Assembly: GCA_947846985.1 (NCBI GenBank)
Contig: CANTUZ010000005.1
Location: forward strand, 10,472,001-10,536,000
Length of the DNA stretch: 64,000 bases
DNA from: Fratercula arctica
Lineage: Eukaryota; Chordata; Aves; Charadriiformes; Alcidae
Direction of reading: 5' to 3'
The notes beneath the pieces are model-generated. The model was not told the DNA's origin. It made no database searches and saw nothing but the letters and a program-made list of their open reading frames with translations. Positions 1 to 12,924 of the stretch are shown one piece after another; the first letter of the stretch is position 1, and each line of letters opens with the position of its first letter. Made by a program: the position numbers and the translations under genes.

Positions 1-2454
1 CACATAACACGGAGCCAGGCTAAGCAAGGTTATCAATCCTTTTCATCTCATAAAAAAATAAAAAAAAAGACTACTGCATACGGCTTAAAGAAAGGTCAGA
101 CTAGTACGAACGTTAGCCATGGAATTCTCACTAAAACTGCTACTTTTACAAAAGGCTCCTCTCTTTCCTACTGGCAAGGAACAAAGCATCTGTCTGTGTT
201 CCAAAGTCCTCAAACTAAAAGCACAGTAACAGATTCAAAACCACAAATATGCCATAAAGCTATAAATCAAAACGCTGCAGTATAATTTGGCTAAAAGTGA
301 GGGGTTTTTTCTTGACTATAATCAAAGCTCTTTAGGTCCATGCCCTTTATGATTTACCAATAAACAGGTGAGATATATTTGCAGTCGCATGTCAATCTCA
401 GTCCAAGGGAAGTAAAGGACCTTCTTTACCTGCAGTAAACTGTATTATGGAATTTGCTACGTTATCTCTAATTTATCCCAGGATAGCACAGGATCCCTGT
501 AGCAGAAAGTCTTCCAGGGATTCACAGCCGCTGTGTGCAACTCCTTAGCTTAACATCACTGAACATCACTGTCTTCAGCCACCAGCCTGGTGATCTTTTA
601 AGGCAGCAGGACGCTGGCAAGGCCTGAGCACTCAGAACATCTGTAGCACTCCAGGGAACTTGGGTATTGCCAGTCTTCTCTTATGCTTCTCACCATCCCC
701 TTCAGAAAACTGAGTTAAAATTCGACAATAACCATGTGTATGCAGTTAGCCTAGTGTATGCCCGCTTGATATAGAGCATTTACTGAAATCTCTTCATAAA
801 GTAAACCTAATTTAACAGCAGGTCATTAAAGCATGCTAAGATCTTGTTCAGTCTAAAAACTCAAGATCCGAAAACTGACTTTTCATTACAGAAGTTGTAT
901 TAACAAACTGTGTTTATAGATTAATTCTAATCTAGGTTTTCTGCTCCCAGTCTACTCCGAGAACGTTAACCTTCCCACCTAAATTCTACTATTTACAGCT
1001 AGGATACTGCACTTAATTCACAGCAAGTCCTTTGCAAAATTAGTAATCTTAGTTTTTGCAAAATGGAATATATTTTATAAATACACTTCATCATCAAAAG
1101 GGTTAATTATTTTTAAAATTCTACCATTCAAATGGTTGAAGAAAGATACTTGAGCAGCTGCCTAGAAACATCCCTTCTTGAGAAGTACTTTTGAATGGAT
1201 CAGTGAAAATGTGCTTAGCCTGAACTCAATCTATATGAAAAATCATGGTATGTATACAGCTTTTTTAATAAGCACATCATGTGTCCACTGAGGAAGGCTG
1301 TACTACACACACATATGCTGGTTCACTTGGATGAAAGCCAGATTTTTCGAAGAGATCAGCTGCCATGTAGAGATCATAGCAGGTTGACGCGTTTTTCAAG
1401 AGAGCACAGCACACAAAGTACTCCCTGTGCTCCTCCTAGAGAGAGGCGCTTCTTGGAAAAATCCAGCCCTAAGGGAGGGGAGGGGGTGGAGGGTTTTCCT
1501 TATGCTCTGAAAATGTAATGTAATTGCAGAACAATAGGGCTACACACACAAAAATATTTTTTTTGTTAGTCCTATTAGTATATATGATAGCTTTCTGTAA
1601 GAGACAGTCAGCTCTAAGCGTAAAAATGTGTACATGTATATTGAGTTGTTTATGTAAATGCATTATTTCTGCATCTTTTCGATTAAAATTTTAGTTATGA
1701 TTTGTACTGCTTAGTTATAAACACAATTTATTTATTTACCAAAGTAAACATAGCACAGAAATTAACAGTTATATATTGCTAGGCTAGATAGTCAAGGAGA
1801 AGGTTTGAGTTCCAGAAAACATAATAAAAAACTAAATTCAGTACTCCATACACAACTGCCTCGAGGTTAGGAAGAGGACAGGAGCAGCTGGACTAATTAG
1901 TACTAAGGTTATGGATCAGCATAGGAGGGGCTGTAAACCTAGAATTATTATTGGATTAGTCCTCTATTTTGGACTAAAATTACTTGGCTGGCTATGTAGA
2001 GAATTCGGTTGGTATCACTGGGCTAGGTTTATTACTTGGAATAAGGCTCAGACCATACTATGAACAGGGATCAGGAAAGCAAGGGCTAAAGACCAGAGAC
2101 GATGATTGATGCTAGCAATGATAAGTGAGAAAAAAGCTATCTTTCTGTAGGAATTTGGAGTATGTTTAATCTAGACTCATTGCTGCAGCTGGACATCTTC
2201 CAGAGAACAATATTCCAAAATGTAACTCTAATTCCAGTTCCAACCTGAGTAAGAAATATAGCTTTCTTCCATCTGATACATTTATGGTGAAAGCACAAGT
2301 TAATGATTTATAATATAAATGGGAAGTACGAGTCTTATGGCCAGAGATATATTCAGGGATGAAGGGAAAAAAGTCTTTAGCACTAGATCTTTAAAGAAGT
2401 TTCTAGCATGGGAAGACAAATAACAGCCCAACGGTTGTGGCTTAGACCGTAGTT

Positions 2455-3480
2455 AGGGACCGCTCAAGAAAGGAGAGCCTATGAAGCTGCAGTGGGCATT
2501 AGATCACTAAAAGCAAGCAAGACCAGAGGTAAAAGGATGATAAAAACGTATTAATAAGGTTAGAAGCTATGCCAGACATGCAACTTATACTTGCCCCATT
2601 TTAGGCCTGTAGGTCTTCAAAAATCCAGCACACATTTCACCCTCTCCCATATCCTGCAAACTGGGCTGTATCTTCCTCTCCTGCCACCTATAGCACTCGC
2701 TTCAGCCCTACCAGCCCTTCAAGAATCAGCACTACCTTCAGTTCTGCAGATGCTCCCAAAATGAGAGTTGGAGGAAGCAAGGCTAAATGAGCTGTCACAC
2801 CAGTTAAGGCAAGCGCTAACTAGCCCTAAGACTAGATTTAGAGTTAGCTTTCGGGGAAGTAGAGAAGCGGGAGTGTGACGAATGCTGCAGGCCGACAGCC
2901 TTCGGGGTGACGTGAGGGCTGTGGGACAGAGGTGTAAACATGCTGCCACTGGTTGTAAGGTACTTTAAGTCCCAGGGCATTGCTGAAAAATGGGATTTAG
3001 GTTAAGGACGGAGCTTGAAAAAGGAGAGCATATGCAGCTGAGTGATAGATCTTGACATGCTCATGCGGCTAAAATAAGAGCTTGAAGAAACAGGAAGAAA
3101 TGTAATGTCACTCCTAAAGCAGGTATGAGACTCATGGGTACAGCTAGGCTGTGACTGGTCAGGAAAAGAGAAATTCTAGGGGTGAAATTAGTCATGGATC
3201 ATGAATGATTTAAAATGAAGACACATGGAAGAAACAGTAAAGGACTTACTACTCCTGCTACAGCAGGTACGGAGCCTCTGGAAATAATCCAGAGGTGAGG
3301 TTAGGCTGGCTTAAAGCTGGGAATGGATAGTTGGAAAGACAAAATTAATGGTGACTCTTGAAAAGCTCACAGGGATAAAATGAGGGCTGGAGGAAGCACA
3401 AGGAATTGAGCTACCACTCTTTTTAAGACAGATCACAGTTTATGCTAGGGATAAGATTGGATTTAGAGTAGGATTAAATC
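2455..3480. repeat. Degenerate tandem repeat, period about 305 bp
   Basis: The segments starting near 2758, 3071 and 3377 are visibly related. Each opens with AAAATRAG, continues as a purine-rich GAGCTTGAAGAAACA-like phrase, then a GAGCTGTCAC-like phrase. The copies at 2758 and 3377 can be followed for about 100 bp to a shared GATTTAGAGT phrase (roughly 70% identical by eye). Spacings are 313 and 306 bp. A weaker fourth copy starts near 2457. A related phrase at 3010, 61 bp before the 3071 copy, hints at a shorter sub-unit. It could be an old satellite-like expansion or an eroded minisatellite. Copy number and borders are uncertain. Confidence 0.5.
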
Positions 3481-6400
3481 TTGGGAAATGAGAGCTCAAG
3501 ATTCTCAAGTACAAAGCAAGGCGTAGGGCTGGTTCGGTTACCACTTGTCCAACAGCATAAGCTCTGCTGTCTCAAAGATCAACTGGACTAGGAAAGGTCT
3601 AAAGACCTGTCAGAAACATCTGCCATAGAAGACTGAAAGTTTAGACTCAAATAATGCTGTACACAAATATCAGAAAAAACTATCAGTGCTTCAAAAAGCA
3701 AGTAATCATCAATAGCCTTCAATTAAGTGCTCTTGCTTTTACCATTTAAGAGTCATCTTAATACATCTTAAGCTGTCTAGTTGGTAGAAAAAACATTGGC
3801 TTCAGATTTCAGGTACTGCTTTTCTATAATTCGTAAGCATCTCTTGAAAGGCAGACTTTGTGAGATTGAAATAGTTATAGACTTGTGCTAAGAAGGAAGA
3901 AGGGCAAGTTTTGGCTTAGAAGGGAGAAAACTCAACTCCATCCTCTCCCACAACAGTTTTGAACCATTTTTCCTTTTAGGCAGAGGACATTGCCAAAAGA
4001 TGGCTGGCATTATGATCTGCAGATAGTTATACAATACATGAGAATTGCCTGAAATCTCAGGATTCTGTGAACTCATGAAGGTGACTAATGAATGAATTTG
4101 TTCAGGTAGCCACTGAAGAGTAAGTTAGCTTTAATTTGGCTAAAATCAGGTTAATGGTTATGGGTACATCCCTCATGATTTAGTAAAGTTAACAGCAATA
4201 AAACATATGATAAAGACCCAGCTGTTCTCTGAAAACATGCTGTAGACCTTTTTTTGTGCTTCCTAATGAGAAAAAAAAAATCACAGCATTTGTAGCACCT
4301 TACATCTCAGCAAGAAAATTTGTATTATTATTAGTGGGAAAAAAACAGGAGATAAAGAATCTCCTTAAAAAGCGCACATTAAGAAGTCTTTCAGAATCCA
4401 TTAGATTCCCACATACAGAAGCAGATATACCATTTGCAATTCCCATTCTAAATTTTCACTCTTTTATCTGACCCCACATAAGGATACTATAGTATTATGG
4501 TGTTTAAGTCTTTTCTCCTGGCATTTACAGTTCTTCTGATGATCTATCCACCTTTTCCTCCCCCAAGCCTCTAAGTACCAGTGCTCACATTGGTTTATAA
4601 CCCAGTCTATTGGAGTGTAGTTATATACATCTCACTGCTTTTAATTTCAAAACAGCCTCTTTCATACTTCCACTGCTCTTAGACTTACAGTACTTCTTCC
4701 GCGTTGCTTTTGGTTGCCCTGCACACTCTTCATTCTTACTGATTTTATTCAGACTTGATGCTCCGCATCTTCAGAACATAATCTTATTTTATAGACATAG
4801 GCTTTAATACTTCTGTAGGGCTTGTCTGGTTATTGCTGTGTCTCCAAGGATTCCTTGGTTGAGATGAACATACTTCCTTCAGTATTAGGTCTCATGCCCA
4901 TGTTTTGATTATGACTATCACAGTTCTGCACACAGTGCTCAAAAAGTCAGTGGCGTGGCACCACTGGGCCTCTCCTGCAGCAGCTGTAATCAGTAGTTAG
5001 GATGGATGTAGCTGTGACAATAACTGGAGGAGAAGCAGCTTGTCACCTCCTCCATCCTGTGAAACAGAACAACTGCTGAATCTGCTGAACTGGGGAGCAG
5101 TTAACTGGAATTAGCCCTTCAGCACCTCCTGAGGGGGAATACAAGTCTTATGGTTTAACTATACTTCCAGTTACCTTAGCTGTGCCCAAAGTAGAACAGA
5201 CCAGTCTTTTGAGGTCAGGTTGTCCTGAGTTTAGGAACCTCTCCCACTTTTGGAAATACAACCTTTTTCAAAAGATCTAGAGCACCATTTTTCCTAACCT
5301 CTATTCATTAAGCTGGTTTGGACCACTCAGGGGTATATCAGAGATGGCTTTCAAAGAATAAATTCCAATGTTAATGGCAGGATTGTGCAGACTTGAGGTG
5401 AAGCACGATTCTGGGAACAAGAACTGCGTTGCATACTCTTGCTACCAAGTATTCTTTCAGGTAAGTCTGCAGTATTATCTGGCTGGGAAAAGAGAAGTCT
5501 GTACGCTATTCAAAGAAAGTGAGATGTATTGTTATTGTTATGCTCACAACATAACTATACGTAAACTATTTTATGACTGTCCATAAGCAAGCATAAAATG
5601 CATGATTAAGCCTGGAAATCTTACAAAATGTGATCAATGAAAGTCAAAACTCTGTAAAAGCCACCCATTTCCTGAGGCCATGCAAAGGTATTATGAACGA
5701 TACAAAGAGTGCTAGAAACAATAAAAAAGGAAGGGAAAAGATATTTGAAACTGCTTTGTGTGCAATGATGTACCCTTATTAAAAATTTTTGTCCATGACA
5801 TGAGCAAATATTATCACACTTAAGGCCTTCAGTTTAAAACAAGCAAACAAACAAAAAACTTCAAACTGCACAATCTATATTATGTTGCCTTAGATCTACA
5901 AGGTATATCAAAAAGCCACAAATTCCACAAGGAAATTACAGTTTAAGTTAACATGGAGAACTGAGAGAACAGTAGCATGATGTATACAGAACTGAATCCT
6001 CACTAGTATTTTCTAAAGTAAAACAAGGTGTATTGAGGAGGCCTACCTGTTATGTTTTACTTTTTCCCCTGACAAAAATAACGAAGGTGTTATTTTGCGC
6101 ACTTATGGAATTATAAAGAATTGGTCTGTCTGGTGTTTTAGAATATTTAATCCCTTTACATCACCAAAGGGATTCATCAGCAAAGAAAGCAGGCAGCAGA
6201 GTGAATGCTGTAATCTTTTTCTTTAAAAACGCAATTGGCACAGAAATTGTCCATTTTACTCAGGAGGATGCAATTACATTTCAGCTTGCATGTAAAGCTG
6301 GCTTCGTGAAATTGAAAAGCCTGTGTATGAACAGAAACATAACAGCAGGGAAAAACAAAGACTATAGCTGGCTATGGATCATTTCTCCTTCTGCACATGG

Positions 6401-9400
6401 TTTGAGGGAAAAATAGCTGGACTCCCTGGGTGAAGCCAATCTGCAGTAAGCAAGTTCATATCAGCCCTGCTGACCTAATGGCAAAAAGGAGTCCAGGACT
6501 GAAGAGCTCAGACTCCCAAGGAAAGCAGATAATCAAGCCCTCATGTCTTTAAGTAAAGATTTTACGAGCTGCACAAGAGAAAAAAAAGAAAAAAAAATTT
6601 TCACAAAAAAAAACAGTGACAAAAAAGATAGATAAAGGGGAAGTCATCTTAGGTCTCAAGGGAGGAAGAAGAATCTTGCTAGTCAACCCAAATCCAACAG
6701 CTGGGACTAGAAGAGAGAAGCCCCACTCACCCCTTCCTCTGCCAAAGCCTTTGAGAGACTGCAGTACCAATTGCCAGTAATGCTTTAACTCAACAAGTTT
6801 CTGTAAGGAAATACCAATCTATTTGCCTGGCTTAGGAATGCTAATAAGAAAAATGAATTTTCTGAGAGAGTGGGGAAGAAAAAAAAACTGAAAAGTTATG
6901 TCTGTCTTCCTTCCTCTCAGCTGGATATAGCAAAACTAGCTGTGAGGAAACTCACTTAGAAGGAGGTATCAGGCATTTGATTCAGGGTGCTTTCTTCCCA
7001 AGATGTGTTCCAACCAACAAAGTTGCCACAGTCTTTGGCTAAATGAAAAAAGTCTCCATTTTTATTAACAAGAACAAAACAAAAAAAAAATATCCCAAAA
7101 CATGCAGAAAAAAGCATGTTTTCTGCCCACACTGGAACAGAAGTCATCATGAAATTCCTCAAAATTTCAAAAAATTGGAAAGGCATTTCTCATCCAACTC
7201 AGGTTGTACCATAATGAACAAAAGGAAAGTTTGGATTCAGATACAAGCTATAAATACAACTTTAAGGTCAGAAACTGTCAACTTAAGAAGTTACACTCCG
7301 ATTATGTAAGGCTACAGTAAATTAATTAACAGTTATTAACCAACGTTAGTTCCAACGTGAGAAGGAGCAAATCGAGTCAGAAGGAAGCCTGTTTCTACAT
7401 TCACACAAATACAGCTTATGTTGTAAGACATAACTGAATGCAAATCTTGACCTGTTAATTATTGAGGTCTTTACTGTATGGTTTTAGAAACTTCTATCAA
7501 ATGTTAAAGAGCTCCTGTGACAGACAGATGTGCACCTGGAAAAACCATGTGCTCACATTTTATCAGAATTTCTCCTTGTTTTATGAGTATCAAGTTGTTG
7601 GATGGCAGAAAAAGTTCAAAGACCCTTTTGATGAATATCTTAAAAATGTCTAGTTGCTATCAATAATAAGATTAAATTTCTGTACCCTTGATATTTGGCA
7701 TGTCTGCCAAGAAAAAGCAAAGTTATATACCAATAACCTCTTTGTTAAGTAGAGAAATTTAAGTCACCTTTGACAGTTCAGTGAGGAGAACTACCAGTAA
7801 AAAAATGATATCACATACTCCTGAGTTTGCTCACATTTGTACTGAGATGAAGTCTACGCTGAAAAGTAGGCATATCTGTCCGGTTTAATAATTTTCTATT
7901 TTTGAAGCAAAAACAAAAGAGAAAGTGGGATAAATTAAGAATGTCCACTGTGTGATTTAGAAGGAAGAACTGTAAAGGGTTCATCTCCTAATCCTTTGGT
8001 TCAACGCAGCAGGGCGGTATTGAAGTGAATCCCCTAATTATCCATGCTAACTGTACACCAGGACAGTTCAAACTTGCAGTGAATGAAATACATTTGTTTC
8101 TGAGGGAAGTGAAATAGACTCCAACTACCTACTAAAGGCTCCCCAACCCCAGTGTCAGTTTGAAACCCCGAGTGGTTCATTGGCCAGCTTCGCACTGCAT
8201 TTACAAATGGCAACCTATGCTCCAGAGGGACAGGTGAGATCCGTCTTGAACTAAAATCCCCAGACCACACACAGACGAATGAATCTCAGAACCGACTGCT
8301 GCAATCTACTGAAATGTTCCCATTGCACCAAGTAACATCAAATACAGGCACCCACACAGATTACCTTGCTTTTACCCAATTTCATGAGGAAAGGCTGTGT
8401 ACGTGTAAAGATACAGTGTAAAGATAGTCACCATAGTCTTCACAGTGAATTTGGTGGGAATCACACTGGATATTAAATTAAGACAAGCTTTCATGTTTTG
8501 TCTAAGCTTAATATATATTCAACGGCAACTGTAAAGGCATGCTTAATTACTCAAGAAAAAATATTTTAAATCAAAATAAATTTTTGCTAAACTACACCAT
8601 TTCTGAGACATCAAGAAAAAATGCTTTTGCGTGATTTGCATTAAAGACAAAAATGCATTGCTCACTTGAATTTCTCCTTTATCCAGTAAGATAACATTCT
8701 ACTGCATAGAAAACTGCATTTTCTTTACTATTTGTTGATTATATTTTGTCCCACTTTTCTATGTAATCATACTCATATTCTATTTAAAGAATCTGGAAAA
8801 CCTAACACTTTTCCACAGTAAAAGATCATTCTCTTTCTTTAGAAAAGCTTATAAAAACTTCTCTCATTTTCTCACAGGTCATGCTTACAAAACATTGTTT
8901 TCTAAGACTTTTTATTTTGTTTCTCTTTTCTGGAGACTCTTCAGCTTGTCTATATCTGAAGTTGCAATATCCAAAACTTGCATTAGATGAAGCCTCAGCA
9001 ATTTCAAATCAGGATAATTGTCCCTTGCCTTCCATGTAATATTCCTGATCATAAACTGCAGAATCACATTTGCCTCATTTTGCAACAGCTTCACATTGTC
9101 GACTTACTCTGTCTGTTTTTCCCTATGACACTAAGTTTGTTTTCCAAGTCCTGCTCTAGTCAGTTATTCCAAAAAGCAGAAATACAGGGTGGATAATGCA
9201 TTCACCACCTTCCACTTTCTAATATGGGGGCAAGGGGCCATCTGCTTTCACACATAATCCATGAGGGACAGGCACACGCCTCAACAAAATTCAAAATAGC
9301 TCAGTTACTGACCAAGGAGCTTGCTGGAGTTAGCCTGCTCCACGTACCACTGCAGAGACAGCCCAGGGGGACCAGCACAATATTTTACATTTTCCTCCTG

Positions 9401-12214
9401 TTTCCTCCAGACTGAAAGGTGGGCCCCATCATCCACACGGAATACTGTTTAGAATCCTCTCCCAAAGACAGACACCCTTCCAGGAGGTTAACGTCAAAAG
9501 ACACAGTAAACAAAATAACATGACTTCAGTATAGCAGCATCTTACTTAGATCACATTCCAGAGGCAGGACTGGGAGTCAATTCATTGCAGAGAAGATTTT
9601 TACCCACAGGTTCTGGCTCACAGAACAACTTAACAGCCCACTTAGAGACACCCTGTGCCCTCCACCTTGCTAAAGCCACCTTAACCCTTCTGGCTGAAAA
9701 GGTATTACTCTGTTGAACTGAAGATTCAGACTGCCTAAAGAAGAATTAACATAGCTTTTAAAGCTAATCATAAGTTTTTAAGCTAAACATGAGATGGGGA
9801 ACATTTCTGTGACAGCTTCAATATTTAACAAGAAAAGTAACGAACAATGAATCTCAATTTCCTACATAGTGGTCTCCTGTGGATTTTTCTCCCTGGAGTA
9901 ATTAATAGCAATCGAAAACCCTTCTCACACAGCAAACTAGGTGCTTACCACCCTTTGTTTCTTACCAAACAACCCATATGTTTTCCACATACTGATCATT
10001 TTTAAGAGTTTATTTTTAACATAAATTCTGGTATAATATGAAAGTTCAACTGCTACCAATTGCCAGTTTTCCCTAGATATAGGCAACAATATATTTTGGG
10101 AGTATGACTCAAGAAAGCATTCACATGAGCAAGTAAAGCAGGTGGCCAGGACCTACCACATAGCATCAGCTTCGTAAGAACATCCTCAGAGAAGGAAAAA
10201 TAGCTCTTAACTGTTTGGGGAGATGATCAGAGAGTGGAAGAAAAAATATTTGAAGGTATAGGTAAGCAAACTGCAGAGTCTAATGCCACAGCATCACGGA
10301 GAGATATATTTTTAAAAACCACTACTCTTCTGATCAAAGTATTTACCACCAGTAAAACTTACTTGCCAGTGAGTCTCAAAGAAATTCACTTACACATGGG
10401 GTCTCAGTCATAAGTTTAAGTTATGCCTGCACCAAACAAACAGCTTACCTCTTTTTCCCTCAAAAGCATCTCATACAGCAGCACGGCTCATTTATTCACC
10501 TGGTGTTTCAACTGCAATAGAAGAAAGCAGTTGTTTGTTAGTCTGTTGGGAAGGGAGATGTCCAAGCTACCTATAACACTCTCGCTGTCTCATGCAGATT
10601 TATGCCAAGCACCAAACCCTGTGACTCGCACAGGCGGCCAGCACCCATTGCACTGCAAGTTACACTGCGGCCAAAATCTCGTATTCAGCTGGGATTCCTT
10701 AATCTCCTTCTTTAAGTGAATTAAGCAAAAGAGAAGAGGAAGTCGAACGATGTTATTTCTGTCACTTGTTTGCTTAGTAACAAGGCTTCGACCAAGTTAA
10801 CTCCTATAAAGGTCAAGTAGTTTCAGAATAAAGTTTTTCATCTTTAGCCAGGGATTTGAGAGAAGAATCCTACCGTGTTTGCTCAAACAAGCAATTAATC
10901 AAATATTTTTAACCACTACTGCCTTGTGGATGGATTCTAGCTTATCTGGTTATATGCTATAGAGCGCATAACCAGAACTAAAGGCAGATCTAAAAGGAAT
11001 AAAACTTTCCATCAATCCACAAGGGGACTTGTGGATTTATTTTACTTGCAAGCAGATCCCATCTGATCTATCACTTAAAAATGTTTTCTAAATTTAACCA
11101 CCTTTTAAAGAAAGCCATGACTACAGAAACACTTTGACAGCTATAATTTACAAAGCATTACATTACCAGAAATGCAAATAAGGTTTTCTTTTGGGTGGGT
11201 TTTTTTTGTCTTGTTTAGTTAAGAGTTCTGTAACCTTTTAAGGTTCCAAGATAAGGGACTACCTCCTCCTCACTGAAAGCTACTTTCTTAGCATTCATCA
11301 AGCTATAAGCCATACAACCACAAAACACTTTTGTTCCTTATTTTGGTTGGGAAACAGTAACATGTAGCTGTAAGCAGCTGAGTGGAACTACATTAGCAGA
11401 GCTTTCCTGCAGTCCACATTATGGTTGAGCTCTTATATATTTACTCATATGAACTGTACCACTGAGTGAGACCATCAATAAGAGTTAATTATATAAAGGT
11501 CCTACTAGACAGCACTAGACCAATTTTGAGGCTCATTTTTGTCCCAGATGATTCTGCTTCTTGAACCAGAAAAAAACATGCTTTAGAGATAATAACATTT
11601 ACTTTATTCAGTGGCTTTAAAGATTGCTGAGCCTGGTTCAGGTTTTATATACAGTCCTGAATATTAGTTAGACTCATATCATATTTTTGTTTCTGGACAA
11701 GCTACTTTCAGTGACATTGATCACATCATCATTCCACCTTGCAGAAAATGGGCTCTATTTTTGATGCATTGACAAATACTCAAATGACATATTTTCTTGT
11801 TACTTATCGACTGTAGATGCATAAAGTACAGGACCAACTCCTATCTTGTTATCACCCTATTTTCGGGGGATTCTTTTCTGATACCAAGTTTTCATCTTCC
11901 TCAAGGACTTGGTGCTTCAGCACGTGAGGGAAGGATACTAGAACAGTGCCTCAGAAAAGAACAGTGTGATGGTTGTCCAGGTTAATGTAGGAACACTCTT
12001 TCAGCATATTCCCTTTTTCTAACAACAGTCCACCAAGCAATGGAAAGGTCAACACTTTTGCTTTTTATCTGAGAATAACTCTAGCTATTCTAGAGCAAGA
12101 TGGTGTTGTGCCTCCAACCTAGCTACAGTTATAGTGCAGTTTAGGGAACACACTTTAGCAGTAAAAGAAAGACATCACAGGTGATGATTTTGTTATTGGA
12201 CCAGCCTTTACTTG

Positions 12215-12924
12215 CAACATAAGACTAAAGTGTTCATTGAGAGCAGCCCTGAGGAGAAGGACTTGGGTGTGTTGGTGGATGAGAAGCTCAACAAGAGCCA
12301 GCAATGTGCGTTCACAGCCCAGAAGGCCAACCGCATCCTGGGCTGCATCAAAAGAAGTGTTGCCAGCAGGTCAAGGGAAGTGATTCTGCCCCTCTACCCA
12401 GCTCTCATGAGACCCCGCCTGGAGTACTGCATCCAGCTCTGGAGTCCCCAACATTAGAAGGACATGGAGCAGGTGGAACTGGTCCAGCATAGGGCAACGA
12501 AGATGATCAGAGGGCTGGAACACCTATGCCATGAGGATAGGTTCTCTCAGCCTGGAGAAGAGAAGTCTCTGAGGAGACCTTATAATAGCCTTCCAGTACC
12601 TAAAGGGGGCCTATAGGAGAGGTGGGGAGGGACTCTATGAGGGAGTGTAGCGATAGGATGAGGGGTAACGGTTTTAAACTGAAAGAGGGGAAATTTAGAT
12701 TAGATATTAGGAAGAAATTCTTTACTGTGAGGGTGGTGAGACACTGGAACGGGTTGCCCGGAGAAGCTGTGGATGCCCCATCCCTGGAAGTGTTCAAGGC
12801 CAGATTTGATGGGGCTTTGAGTGACCTGGTCTAGTGGGAGGTGTCCCTGCCCAGGGCAGGGGGGTTGGAACTAGATGATCTTTAAGGTCCCTTCCAACCC
12901 AAACGATTCTGTGATTCTATGATT
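12215..12924 (+). mobile_element. CR1 LINE, 5'-truncated 3' fragment
   Basis: The segment encodes the C-terminal end of the CR1 ORF2 reverse transcriptase protein: 12212-12457 reads in one frame with [13 protein letters not shown] and [11 protein letters not shown], and 12622-12834 in another with RHWNGLPGEAVDAPSLEVF. The two parts are in different frames, and the first ends in a stop, so the copy is dead. The 3' end carries the typical CR1 tail, a short ATTCTATGA-type repeat near 12904-12923, with no poly(A). It is cut off at the 5' end, as most CR1 copies are. The 3' sequence resembles the copy at 52189-52546 more than those at 39022-40056, which suggests two subfamilies. Confidence 0.95.
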
